Shown here piece by piece: positions 1 to 10,506 of a stretch of 64,000 nt of DNA. The translations under genes were made by a program, and so were the position numbers. Numbering within the stretch: position 1 is the stretch's first letter; every line of letters starts with the position of its first letter. The notes under the pieces are model-generated. The model searched no databases. It was not told the origin of the DNA and saw only the letters and a list, made by a program, of their open reading frames with translations. The DNA comes from Bipolaris cookei. Taxonomy: Eukaryota; Ascomycota; Dothideomycetes; Pleosporales; Pleosporaceae. Location of the stretch: the NCBI GenBank assembly GCA_002286855.1, contig NRSV01000038.1:178269-242268 (forward strand), read 5' to 3'.

Positions 1-895
1 AGTGCAAGCCACGACCCGCACGGTCTGGAGCTAGCGCACATTGTAAGGCTTTTCGCGGCCATTCTTGCGTCGAAGATTGGCATAATATGTATCTCGGTCC
101 GAGTTACAGTATTCAAGCCATCTAAGAGCTATTGAAGTCAGTCAGTTGTGACAGTGGATCCACTTTGTTACACACCTTCGTCCAAGGTGCCAGTGCCAAA
201 GTTCAGGCAAAGGTAAGGCTCTGTGCCGACCTCTTCGCACCATTGCATGAATTCGTCAGTTCCGAAGGTGTTGGGCTCGATGCCGATCCATGCAAGCTCA
301 GGCCTGGCGCTGCATTAGTTCAAATGTCCTCTCTAGGGTTCACTTTTCCGAAATGCTTGGTGATAGATCTTCGCAAGGTGATGGACCCTGTAAGCGGACC
401 TGAAATAACCCATTGGTCTTTTGTTGACATAGGGAGGATTTTGTTGGATGTGGAATTGCCGACCGAGGCTCAGGCAAGACACTAGTGAATACGATGATGG
501 GCTTACCTCTTAGGCCTATTCTCTTTTGGTCCAACGCCATCAAGCCAATGATACGTTGCAACAAAGTTTCCGCCTGGGTAGCGCACCACAGGCACTTTGA
601 GCTCTTTGAAAGCCTCAATGACGTCTTTGCGGAAACCTCGTTCGTCTGAGAGAGGGTTGCCAGGATCGTAAATGCCGCCGTATATACATCGACCCATGTG
701 CCTGGCGCGTGGCTCGTTAGCCGAGGGAAAAACGAAAAATGCACATTTTGGAAAACCTGAGCTGATAGGACGCCATTATCAAACTTACTCGGTAAATCCG
801 CCATAGAGGTTGTCGTTGATCTTAGCAACCTTATGGGAAGAGTTGATAGAGATGGAGGGCGTTTCGCTCTCTTCGATTCTGGTAAAGGACGCCAT
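1..895 (-). CDS. GH51 alpha-L-arabinofuranosidase, 5' part, truncated or running off the edge
   Basis: Enzyme family that removes terminal arabinose from arabinan and arabinoxylan. I join four exons on the minus strand: 895-789, 701-507, 303-176 and 128 onward, with gtaagt, gtaagc and gtgtgt donors and phases that close. The start is the ATG at 895 (MASFTRIEESETPSISIN). Family landmarks follow in order: NLYGGFTEHMGRCIYGGIYD, LSDERGFRKDV, VRYPGGNF, YHWLDGVGPKENRP, PELAWIGIEPNTFGTDEF, YLCLNFGTGTLDE, and REKPYNVR. After YNVR the family normally continues with Y-W-A-L-G-N-E, which carries the acid/base Glu. Here a TAG (33-31) follows at once and the remaining 30 bases do not match. Either the gene is broken at about 175 of about 500 residues, or an intron with a weak GTGCGC donor begins at position 39 and coding resumes outside the window. 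The fold family is clear; intactness is not. Confidence 0.85.
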
Positions 896-1592
896 GATGG
901 GTAAAGTTGGCTATTGTCCTAGAGGTGGTGACAGGGGTAAAGAAGACGAGGTCCAAGTTTTCAATTGCAAGTTGATAATGGTACGACCTGCTCGAGGTCA
1001 TAGAAAGCTTCATGGCGTAGCATATTGTTTCCAACTAGGCGCGGGCCCTAGTACAAAGCCAGCTGGCGTCTCCGGCACAAGATGGCATGCTCATTCGTGG
1101 AATTTAGGCTGCACGCATCATCGCATCACACGTCTGGCACACACTGCACTTGAGCCGTTTGAAGTAAACCACCCGTGTTTAGGTTCGGGCAGCCAAGACA
1201 GATCCCACCAGTGGTGTGATGATGTATCTCCCAATTCAGGCCTCCGAGTGCACATGCTAACCCATTTGGACTGGCGCCAAATGTATACATCGGTTTGATT
1301 TGTACCGAGCCTCGGCCATACCACCGACAACCGCTGTGGACAGGGATCAGCACGCGGGTTGCGGAGGTAATAAACGCGGAGTCGAGTCAATGTCCCCGCC
1401 ATTTGTGGGGATGGTGGAGTATGGTCGCTTGCATGCGTTCCCCAGACTTGAACAGCCATGGGGTGATACCAGCCTGACAGAGACACTGCAATGTGCCCAG
1501 TATAAAGAGCAAGGGAGGCTGCTCGTTGTTGGCCTGTCTTACCCACCGCTCTCTACCTATCTGCAGTCCTCTCAACCCCAGCTGCAGTCGCC
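896..1592. promoter_or_regulatory. Divergent intergenic region between GH51 and the sugar transporter
   Basis: About 700 bp separate the two outward-facing start codons, so both promoters must lie here. I see no convincing coding sequence in it. A TATAAA sits at 1501-1506, 87 bp before the transporter ATG. No AraR- or XlnR-type site stood out on reading. Confidence 0.5.
1501..1506 (+). promoter_or_regulatory. TATA box of the sugar transporter
   Basis: TATAAA followed by a pyrimidine-rich stretch (1538-1590) and a CGCCATGGCG start context at 1593. Spacing fits a fungal core promoter with a leader of roughly 50 nt. Confidence 0.45.
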
Positions 1593-3228
1593 ATGGCGCT
1601 CCCTCCCAAAGTGTACCAGTTCCTCGTGGGCCTGTTTGCATCACTTGGTTCGTTGCTGTACGGTTACGATCTTGGTGTCATTGCCCAAGTCATTTCTTCA
1701 CCAGCCTTTAACGCAGAGTTCAACCCCACAGAAGACGAAACCGGAGCAGTCGTATCTGTCTTCACGGGTGGTGCTTTCTTTGGCGCCGCCTTCGCCGGTC
1801 CCGCTGGTGATAAGCTTGGTCGTCGACTCACCATTCTGATCGGCGCATTGGTAAGAATCGTCAAAAACTCCTAGAGCGCATGAAGTTTGCTAACCGCAAG
1901 CGCAACATTAGGTCTTTATCCTCGGTGGTGCACTACAAACTGGCGCACAAGCACTATCTTATCTCTATGCCGGACGCGCCCTTGCCGGTGTTGGTGTTGG
2001 TTTCCTCGTCATGATTGTTCCCATGTATCAATCAGAGTTGGTCCACCCCAGTATTCGTGGACGAGTCACAGCTCTCGTGCAGTTCATGTTGGGCATTGGT
2101 GCCCTTGCAGCAGCCTGGATTAGTTATGGATGTGATGTCGGCTTTGCAGACGATGATGATGGCCAGTGGCGCACATCGCTTGGTATCCAAGTCGTCCCAG
2201 CCGTCTTTCTAGCCGCACTCATCATGGTCTTCCCCGAGTCACCCAGATGGCTTATAAGCAAAGGCAAGAGCGAGCAGGGTCTTCGTAACCTGGCGAAGCT
2301 CCATGCAAACGGCAACGAGTCGGATGCGTGGGTCATGGCAGAGTACCAGCAGATTCAAGAAGCCATTAGCTTTGAGCGCGAGAATTCGGCCAAGTCTTAT
2401 GGCGAGCTTTTCAAGGACAGGTCGTGCTTCCGCCGTCTCTTCCTTGCCTGCGCTATCCAGGCGTCTGTTCAAATGACTGGTGTTTCGGCTATCCAGTACT
2501 ACTCCGTCAAAATCTACGCTCAAATTGGTATCAACGGCTCTGACGCCCTCAAGTACCAGGCCATTTCCTCGGTTCTCGCTCTTTGCGGACAAGCACTCTG
2601 TATCGCTTTCATCGATCGATTGGGACGCCGCTGGACTCTTATCGGCGGCAATCTCGGTAACTGCGTTACTTTTATCATCGCGACCGTTATGTTGGCTGTT
2701 TTCCCACCCGGTAGCAGTGGAAATGCCGCCGCCGCATGGGGTTTCATTGTTGTCACCTGGGCATACAACTTCTGCTTCAGCTCCACATGTGGACCACTCT
2801 CCTGGATCATTCCCGCCGAGATTTTCGATACCAAGACCCGTTCCAAGGGCGTTTCTATCGCCACTATGACTTCTTTTGCATTTAACACCATGATTGGACA
2901 GACTACTGGAGTTGGCATGGCAGATGTTGGCTGGAGGTTCTATTTGCTCTTCGTCGTAAGTGTTCCTTTATGATTCATTATCGATTGAAAACTGACCAAA
3001 TATTAGGTTTGCAACCTGACCAACGCCATTTTCTTCTACTGCTTCCTTCCCGAGACTGCTAAGCGCCCGCTTGAAGAGATGAAGTACCTTTTCACCAACG
3101 CCCCGCTTTTCGTACCTGGAATGAACAAGCGCGACTTTGTACCAGACATTGGTCGTCGCGTCGAAGAGGTTGCTGCGAAGCAGGGATCTATTTCCCACGC
3201 AGAGAATGTAATTGAGTCAAAGCACTAG
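1593..3228 (+). CDS. MFS sugar transporter (sugar porter family), 507 aa
   Basis: Plasma-membrane proton/sugar symporter of the 12-helix sugar porter family; substrate unknown. Three exons, 1593-1850, 1912-2955 and 3007-3228, all phase 0, with gtaaga/ttag and gtaagt/ttag introns. Signature motifs are all present: GDKLGRR (about 72-78), GRALAGVGVG, PESPRWL (194-200), the QxxGxxxxxYYS helix-7 motif as QMTGVSAIQYYS (273-284), DRLGRR (321-326) and PETAKRPLEEM (449-459). The tail after the last helix is short and polar, as usual. It diverges from the GH51 arabinofuranosidase, so a role in uptake of plant-wall pentoses is an attractive guess, but nothing in the sequence fixes the sugar. Confidence 0.95.
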
Positions 3229-4500
3229 ATACAACAATGTGCTTGAGTTGGGCTGTTGTATCTTGATTTTGCTTCTGGCATATCCGTAACATGAGAAGAT
3301 AGAAGCTAGACACATAATTAACACATTAACGCAACTTTCCTAAGCAGAAATTCTCTGTTCGTGTATGTTCGTAATACCGTCTCCATGCTTGCGTGACATA
3401 CCCGGATGTCGCTTTCCAGAGAACTAGATTCAAAAGTACCGGCTCACACACCAAAAACAAGGCTATACTAGTCGATAGTTGGCACAGTATAACCAAATAG
3501 ATATGTACTACAGGCCATTGGGATAAATGCGATTTGGCCAAACAAGGAAGTCGGTCCGACGCGTCTACAAGATATTCATTGGAGAGATGCTTACTTCGTC
3601 CTAGCGTGGTCACACGGGCAATGCATTATAGCCCATGGGTTAGAATAGCCCGAGGTGGGGTATCGAACATGATGAAGCTGTTGCTGGGGAATGCGTTGGT
3701 CGGGCCGTTTTGGTATGCGTGAACTGGGTAAGTATTTATTATGCTTTGGAGCTGCGGTTGATTACGTAGACATGGGCAAATTTAGATGAATGACGTCGGT
3801 GCTTGGCAACCCCCACGCGTCCTCTAGGTCAATGCTAACCCACAGCGGAATAGCAAATAACCCACCGTAAACATATAAAGTGCGTAGGAGTATTTCTATT
3901 TGGTGTCCTGTATCTGATCGTATACAGTTGACAGTATCTCAAAAGCTTCTTCTCTCTTTACTTCACATCCTACTGGCTTTCCTACTCACAAACATCCTTC
4001 ACGATTGCATCTTTCCTTCAACGGACACATCACAACCTGGCTTTTAGTATGCAATGTTTGCTGATTCGGCCAATAAACAGATACCATAATATATAGTCAA
4101 ATCAAAAATTATCTATGCGATTTATTTGTGTAATATTTTTAAAAGGATTATCATGATTGCGTCCGGGTGCGACGTGAAGGTGACACACTAACATCTTTGA
4201 CCTGGACTGTCGACTCTCTGACTGATACAATTAGCGGCTGCGCCATATCTTCTATCGCATTTGCTCTCTATGTTCAATATCCGGTATCGCGCGTCAATCT
4301 CTGAGCTTCGTGCAGCCCTGTGATTTCACCATATGACTGGCTGCGACAGCAAATTTCCTGCCAACGTTTGTTTGAGAGGTAGGAAAACGTCAAACAGGGA
4401 GGGGGAAAGAAGTACTCTCAGCGCTAGATTTACGAGAATGGAGCATAAAGAACTATGGTCTGCGCATCAATATGATGAAAAAACACTGCACGCCTCGATT
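3229..4500. other. Intergenic region without recognisable genes
   Basis: Transporter 3' region followed by moderately AT-rich sequence (notably about 4040-4150). Only short unconvincing frames. It ends in the remnant of the decayed P450 at about 4.5 kb. Confidence 0.5.
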
Positions 4501-4527
4501 CTCACGTTCCAGTCCGCGCTCACGGCA

Positions 4528-5069
4528 TTACCATCCGGTATCTATCGCCTTACCCTTCTCTGCATTAGGAGGCGGCTGTACATCAAACACCCATACCATA
4601 TTACCCAGAATCAAAGCTAGATTACCTTGCACGAGCCGTGTTCCAGGACAGACTTTTCGGCCGGCGCCAAACGTGAAATGAGCGCGGGCCTGCAGATCCG
4701 ACATTGCCACATATTCGCTCGCAAACTTTGTATAGTTAACGTAGCGCTCCGGCTTGAACGTCATGCGTTCGGGATATTTCTCAGGTTCGTAATGCAGAGC
4801 GACAGTGTTGCATACAACAGCAGTACCCTTGGGAAGGACGAAGTCCTTATGAACAACATCGGCATTAGTGAAATGGCGAATGGCCCATGGAGGCAAGAGG
4901 CAAATCCGAAGCACTTCTTCGATGCAAGCATAGACATACGGTAGCTTTGGGACATTTGATATGGCGGGTTTCTGAGAGTCTCCAATGTCGCGGTCGTTGT
5001 GGCGGAGCCGGTGTCTACGAATCCATCAGCCGTCGTGAGGATGGGCATGACGGCCAAATTCCTCAGCAA
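4528..5069 (-). pseudogene. Decayed cytochrome P450 (C-terminal remnant)
   Basis: The minus strand encodes the C-terminal third of an E-class P450. An oxygen-binding helix remnant reads FVDTGSATTTATLETLRNP (about 5030-4970). A K-helix segment KLPYVYACIEEVLRI follows in another frame (about 4950-4905). Then come the PERF-like YPERMTFKPERYVNY and the heme-binding FTFGAGRKVCPGTRL, whose cysteine is present. Between the first two blocks about 30 residues normally found in P450s are missing and the frame changes. The C-terminus stops at AIDTGW (stop at 4528), short of the usual end, and no N-terminal 300 residues are found upstream. The style of the heme region resembles fungal O-methylsterigmatocystin oxidoreductase-like P450s, which is a family impression only. 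With a frame shift and deletions it cannot make a working enzyme. Confidence 0.8.
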
Positions 5070-5563
5070 GACGACCGATGGTGGACTACGTCACAGCCCT
5101 CTCTCACGATTGTTTGTGCAAGATGAACATTTGTGCATCTAGTTGTTCCATATGGTGGAGCAGACTATCCCGCTAATGGCCTCCTTCACTCAAGCCACTG
5201 GAAAATGGCGCGAGACCAAGGAAGTGGAGCAGTGGGTTGAGCTTGCTGAGGCGGTTGATGCGAGGGTGTTTGTGAAGGGGATTTGACGGCTAGAAGGAGC
5301 GCAGCATTCTGTTTTGTATGTTTTGTTTCGGGATGATGTAGTGACAAGGTAGAAGGTTGTTTGGTATCAGTTTGTCAAAAGTTGCTTGTCTTTAGTGTGA
5401 TGTGTAGGGTGACTGCGGTTGTAATGGTAGCGTTATTAACAACTATCGCACTACAATATATCCAATAACTAAATCAAAGGACGTACGCGCCTCAAACTCT
5501 GACAAAGATATCGCGTCTCCCCATCATTTCATCCATACATTTACACTCATTTCCACCCCTTCC

Positions 5564-6583
5564 TCAAAAAATCGCGACAGCATTCGGCACACTTGCCACA
5601 CCTCCAGGCACATCCCCCGGCTTACTCACAAGCAAGAAAGTCCACCTACCCTCCCTTTCACACCTCTTCTTCAGCTCCTCAAGATCCCAAAGCTCACCAA
5701 TCGGCATCCCCCACAGCGGAAGCATAGAAGCATGTAAACTCCCCTCCCAACTCTCCGGCGGCCAAACCTCAAAATTCACACAATCCGTCGCAGCCGCCGC
5801 AAAATATCCATCATGCAAGAAATCCTTCATCCCCTCATCCGCCTCTAGTCCCGCATAAAAATGTTTATCGAGCGCCAAAATACTCAAATCCGTCTTTTCA
5901 ACCCCGGAAAACGAGCAATATTTTTCTAGCCACCCCGTTCTAATCAGCAGAATATCCGCTGTACGCAACTCGGTTCCCTGACTCTTCGCACACGCTTTCA
6001 AGTCCTCAGCCGTAATGCTGTGTCTAGTAAACGGGTCGAATTTTTTGCCATGTTTTTGCGACCAAGTCCATACATCGAGGAGCACGCCGCGACCAATGAT
6101 TCCCTTTTTCGCCCAAGCATCTATACCCAGTTTACGCGAGCGCTCAGGTAATTCCTCGCCTTCTTCCCCGTCGTCATCGACATTCGCCATGATATCATCC
6201 GATAAAACGCCATTGTAGTGGCATCCGTACGTTGGGTGGGCAAAATGGCGGAATCCGTCCCACTGGCTACTGTTTTGCGTGTTGTACGATACTTCGTCGT
6301 CATAGGCGCCTTTGGCAACTGATCGAATGCGGTGTTTAAACGCCTGGCGGCCGAAAATAGCTGGGCTGGGGACGTTGAGGGGGAGATCGAGAGAGATGGA
6401 ATCGCCTGTTTTGACGTTTTCTTGTACGGTTGCGAGTGTTCGTTCGGGGGTGAGCAGGTTCAAGCGGCCGAGTTCGTCGGCGCCGCCCCAGAACCAGGCG
6501 TTATCTTTTGGGGTGCCTGATACGTGCGGAAGAGCTGAGCGCTTGGGGAAGGTGGCGGCGTCGCCGTTTGGATTCAACCGCAT
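5564..6583 (-). CDS. Cyclase-family protein (kynurenine formamidase-like fold), 339 aa
   Basis: Single-exon gene starting at the ATG at 6583. The protein matches the putative cyclase family (PF04199) of metal-dependent hydrolases, which includes bacterial kynurenine formamidases; most fungal members have no known substrate. Visible features: NAWFWGGADELGRLNLLTPE near residue 28, typical of fungal members, SQWDGFRHFAH (about 107-117) as the fungal version of the metal-binding HxGTHxD region, a central GRGVLLDVW strand, LLIRTGWLEKY, and the late TDCVNFEVWPPE. Length is normal for the fungal group. It lies beside the decayed P450 and points the same way, so the two may once have belonged to a small metabolic cluster; that is speculation. 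Confidence 0.9.
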   Translation of the reverse strand: MRLNPNGDAATFPKRSALPHVSGTPKDNAWFWGGADELGRLNLLTPERTLATVQENVKTGDSISLDLPLNVPSPAIFGRQAFKHRIRSVAKGAYDDEVSYNTQNSSQWDGFRHFAHPTYGCHYNGVLSDDIMANVDDDGEEGEELPERSRKLGIDAWAKKGIIGRGVLLDVWTWSQKHGKKFDPFTRHSITAEDLKACAKSQGTELRTADILLIRTGWLEKYCSFSGVEKTDLSILALDKHFYAGLEADEGMKDFLHDGYFAAAATDCVNFEVWPPESWEGSLHASMLPLWGMPIGELWDLEELKKRCEREGRWTFLLVSKPGDVPGGVASVPNAVAIF

Positions 6584-7216
6584 CTTTGTTATCTGCTACC
6601 TGAGGAAGGGGTTCTTGGATGCCTTGAAACAGTCTTTCTTGGGGTGATGTTCAGAATTCTGGGGAAGCGCGCTATAAACATGACGTCGATGCTTTGCAGA
6701 TGACGATACGTACGTAGGGCTTCCCCGCCCCCCACTCTTGGACCCCATTAGGATTATGATAATGTGTAGATACGATCTTATCTGCATGCATCTGCCATGA
6801 GTCGTCACATATTATCATTTTTCGCACTTGATTTAGGTTCGGTTTAGTTCGACTCCGTTTTTTTCGTGTGTAGCTGAGCAGATCTAGGCTACATTTGGAA
6901 AATGGTGCTGGAAATGCCATCTTGTCTAGTAAAACGTACATTGTAAAGCTAGAAGACGTAGATCCTTCTTCTAGCCGTACCCTTAGATCTCTGAATATAG
7001 CTGAAAACTCCGTTTTACGATGTAACCATAAAAGATCTGTTGGTTTCTGACAGAACTAACACATCACATGGCCCTCACTTGACTGCTAGAATACCACTAC
7101 GAAACGGATAACAGCGCCTTCACTCTCTACTCTACGTAGGCAATTTTAACTCTTTCAAAGCGTATTCGTGACTCGCTCCCTCTCCCACCTCTTCGATTCT
7201 CCAATACCTCACCCAT
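6584..7216. other. Intergenic region
   Basis: Promoter region of the cyclase-family gene and 3' region of the MYND gene. Short overlapping frames only; I see no gene, RNA or repeat. Confidence 0.4.
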
Positions 7217-8104
7217 CTACGATGCAACGCACGTCTTCTTATGCATCTTCCAGTCCACCTTCTGACACTCCTGCGAGCAGTACCTCGCCTTTTTACATTT
7301 TGCACAAGCCGGGAACGTCTTTTCACCCTTAGGACTCCTCCCACACGTCGTGCAGTCCCCTTCTTTCCTCTCACCCCTCCCATACTTAATCACCTCAGCC
7401 ATCTGCGGCACCTTCTTCCGCATCATCTCAACCAAAATCTTAACGCTCATCCCATCAGTATCTTTGCTTTCGATATCGCCGCCATGCTCAATGTACCATT
7501 TCATCATTTGCACGTTCTTGGTAGTGTCGCCGTGGAGATCTGCTTGCGCTATCTCACTCGCTGGAGTAGCATTGAACCTATTCTTAGTGTTGACTGAGCC
7601 CCCAGCGTCGAAGAGTATTTGCGCAAATTCGGGCTGGACATAGGGTTTTGTGGATATGGCCCAGAATAGTGCCGTAGAGCCTAGGACGTCTTTTCCACCG
7701 ACTGGTACTTTTAGATCGTTGGCAAGGTACTTTACTATTCCGAGTAGCTCCTCCTTTTTTCCTGGTAGCATGTGGAGTGCTGGTAGTAATATTGCGTAGA
7801 TAGGGGTTTTGCTGGGACCCCATCTTTTTGCGTACATGTCCTGTCTGACGGTCTCGCGTGCGTTTTCATCTCCGCCTAGTTGTTTAATCATCATTTCGCA
7901 GTAGTTTTGTAGCGCATCGAATTCTCCATTGAATGCAGCAAGAAGAGTTTGGCCCACTGGATCTTTCAAGTCACGGCTAGGCGCAGTGGGATTGGCTTGA
8001 GCCCAGCCTCTGAGTTCCATGCCGTCCATGCCAGCGAGCTGATCATCAGAGTTTATAAGATCCTCTATCGTGCTTTGCATATATGTCAGTGAAGGGTCGC
8101 CCAT
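7217..8104 (-). CDS. Ankyrin-like protein with C-terminal MYND zinc finger, about 295 aa
   Basis: Starts at the ATG at 8104 (MGDPSLTYMQSTIEDL). The middle (about 100-215) has helical, ankyrin-like repeats, for example GSTALFWAISTKPYVQPEFA and ILFDAGGSVNTKNRFNATPA. The last 40 residues are a MYND finger with the pattern C-x2-C-x(n)-C-x2-C-x5-C-x3-C-x7-H-x3-C (CTTC, CAKC, CSQEC, HKKTC). MYND fingers bind proline-rich partners; fungal ankyrin-MYND proteins are mostly uncharacterised. Upstream in the same frame an ATG at 8176 opens 18 codons (MAANFLQMLENMQPRSKR), then a TGA, then five sense codons before the ATG at 8104. The only GT-AG pair across that stop would give a 19-nt intron, too short to be real, so I keep the downstream start. 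Confidence 0.85.
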   Translation of the reverse strand: MGDPSLTYMQSTIEDLINSDDQLAGMDGMELRGWAQANPTAPSRDLKDPVGQTLLAAFNGEFDALQNYCEMMIKQLGGDENARETVRQDMYAKRWGPSKTPIYAILLPALHMLPGKKEELLGIVKYLANDLKVPVGGKDVLGSTALFWAISTKPYVQPEFAQILFDAGGSVNTKNRFNATPASEIAQADLHGDTTKNVQMMKWYIEHGGDIESKDTDGMSVKILVEMMRKKVPQMAEVIKYGRGERKEGDCTTCGRSPKGEKTFPACAKCKKARYCSQECQKVDWKMHKKTCVAS

Positions 8105-8176
8105 CTGGGCCACTGGTGCTCACCGCTTAGACCGCGGCTGCATGTTTTCAAGCATTTGTAGAAAGTTGGCAGCCAT

Positions 8177-8695
8177 TTTGGATGAAGTTCAGTATATGAT
8201 CACGTGAGATGCTGGGAGTAAGACTACTCTTTCGGGTAAATGAAGATAATTGGAGATATAGATTGGGGCTAGATCGGCAAAGAGAGAATAGTGTGGGTGT
8301 ACAGTAAGAACGTAGCGTGCATTGTAAAAGCGAAGCGGCCCGCATGTGCAGCGCCACCACGCTAGGGCCATTGAAGCAAGGGTGTGTAGGCGGCCTAAAA
8401 GCTTGACTCTCCATACCGATGATTACATCACCATACTCCCCACAATTATTCACGTTATACAAATCTGAGATGCTTTTTGTGCGACTTTGCTTGTTGGAAG
8501 TATTTCTATAAGAGTACAAACCACACAGGATAAGAATACTCGCCGATGATGATAAAATGAATTCAACAAAACGGTTTCAAAAATCCAGCCTGCTGCTATC
8601 CCAGGTATCAAATCCAGAACGCCATCGAGGACGCGAGCATTGAAGATCCAATCTCTCCAACCTCGGTCATGTTTTTGTTGTGAGCTAATGGTTGC
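8177..8695. other. Intergenic region
   Basis: About 520 bp between two minus-strand genes: promoter of the MYND gene and 3' region of the HeH-domain gene. No feature recognised. Confidence 0.4.
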
Positions 8696-9906
8696 TTATT
8701 TCTTCAACGCAGCATCGTACAAGCTAACAAGTATACCGACAATTGAGCTGATTTGTAGACCGTAGTATCCTCCGGGTACGTGGTTTCCAACGCGGGCTAC
8801 TGCATACTCGGAGAAAGGACCCCAGGCTCTCGGGACAAGAGACGCGTTGGTAGTGTCCCGGTACGCGCTGTAAGCCAATATCGCCCTTGCGATGTTGAAA
8901 ATGAGAGGATCGGCAGGGTACTGGCCATCATCTGATTTGCGGGAGGTGTTTGAACGGAGAGTCAGGTTGAAGAAGTACGAGAAGAAGAGCGGTAGGACCC
9001 AGCTGGTTAGTGACCAAAGGGTTGCGGGTGCCCACCAATCGGCCGTCAGAAGTGCCCAGCCGTTAGGACCTCTGATTTCCTGGCTGTTGGAGTATGAAGC
9101 GAGCGCATCGGGCGTAGCAAACAGAGGTGTTGTATCAAGCGTGTTCCACTGGAGTCCTACAGCCTCAATGAGCAGGATTATCGTCTGAATAGTAGCAACA
9201 GAGCTCGCGTTTTCACGAATAAACTCCTTCAACTCGTCGACCCTGGTCCTGTCCCATATTTCAGTGGCCTTTGTCTTTACAATCTGAATTGATTGATCTG
9301 CAACTTCGGCTAGTTGCGCAGGCGATGGGGGAATATCAACTTGGGGAGCGATTTCAGAGACGCGTCGGGAAACTGGCTTAGGCGTTCGCGACTGTGCGGC
9401 GCTGTCCTCGAAGGCACTTCTGCGCTCTATAGCCGTGCTGCGCTCCACAACTGGGGTACGTTCTACAACTGGGGTACGTTCTACAACCGGAGTACGTTCA
9501 GGCTTAGGTTCCTCCTCACTGTGAAGGTATCAGTCTCAGCACGCAACGCGTCGCGTGCTTGGGGTATGACGTACGAAGGCTCCTTGATGATTGTACGTCG
9601 TCGCGTCGTCTTGGTCACAGTAATAGGTGCCGTAGGCGATGAGCGCTCGCGCTTCACAGGCGACCCGTTGCGACCATAGTAGTCGCGGAATTCTGGGAGT
9701 TTGGCAAATGCCATCTCATTGGAGTTCAGATGGTTTGCCAGCATTTCTACCAAGTCATCTTTCAACAGACCATCCGCACTGCGGGGCGAGTATTAGTTTC
9801 GCGGCACACGCGCAAGATCGATTTGAGCCTACTCGGGAAGTCTAGCCTTCTGTGCCAGGTCAATCAGGTCGGCTTTGCGCTTCTTCTGCAGCCAAGTGTG
9901 AGACAT
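8696..9906 (-). CDS. HeH/SAP-like domain membrane protein, 366 aa
   Basis: Three exons, 9906-9833, 9778-9575 and 9518-8696, with phases that close. Residues 1-45 (MSHTWLQKKRKADLIDLAQ, then DGLLKDDLVEMLANHL) form a helix-extension-helix unit of the SAP/LEM-related type, a fold used to bind DNA or chromatin in nuclear-envelope proteins. A basic linker contains KRERSSP and KTTRRRTIIKE. A tandem repeat E-R-T-P-V-V follows three times, the last ending in ERS. The C-terminal half is hydrophobic, with membrane stretches around VATIQTIILLIEAVGL, TLWSLTSWVLPLFFSYFF and YGLQISSIVGILVSLYD. This layout suggests an inner nuclear-membrane or ER protein tethering chromatin; that role is inferred. It diverges from the mitochondrial carrier gene with a 600-bp gap. 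Confidence 0.85.
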
Positions 9907-10506
9907 GATGAATGGTACAGTCTGAGTCGCGTGCGCGTGGCGATTACAACGATATAAATAATAAAGCGAAAAGGGAATGGGGTGCGAGAAAAGGTGGGGG
10001 CGGTGTGGTGTTGACCAGGTGGGAAGAGTGGTACGCGAGGCTCGAGATGTAAACACGAAGGCTGGGGCTCACGTGGGTCAGATGGGCGCTAAGTCGGCGG
10101 TTATGGGCCCAAGCCCTGGAGCTCTTTGTCCTGATCTGCAGCAGGACAGCGCATTGTCATAATGCGCAGGGCCACGTTGTGCATGTTTCGTGCTGCATCC
10201 GATACATGACGGCCCCCTCCGCAGTCTGGCCTCTTATCTATACTAATCAGGGCCTCATCAGGTCCCTGTGCTTCGTGTGCCCTGTTGTGGCGGTGCATGC
10301 GAAGGGTTATGTGGCGCGCTGTGGCGCAGTCCCGGTCTTGGCCGAAATTTTCTAGACAACAACATCATTGCAGGCCCGCACCGGCTGCAACGTCACTTTT
10401 TGCTTTTATCGGCCTGCTTCCCCTGCACCTATCCTCTATATTTGCAGCATTCTCGCTACATCATTTACAATCCTTTCCACAGCGCACCACCGCCATCTAA
10501 GCGCTC
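9907..10506. promoter_or_regulatory. Divergent promoter region (HeH-domain gene / mitochondrial carrier)
   Basis: 600 bp between opposite-facing start codons, so both promoters lie here. The part just before 10507 is pyrimidine-rich (about 10420-10500), typical of a fungal transcription start region. No coding signal seen. Confidence 0.4.

Noticed and set aside
340..828. Minus-strand 162-codon frame
   Set aside because: Runs through the GH51 introns and is out of frame with the recognisable exons.
5152..5286. Plus-strand frame ending EVEQWVELAEAVDARVFVKGI
   Set aside because: Looks protein-like but is only 44 codons, has a stop just upstream, and opposes the P450 remnant. No family recognised.
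8105..8123. A 19-nt GT-AG intron that would remove the TGA before the MYND start
   Set aside because: Far below the minimum intron length of fungi (about 40 nt).
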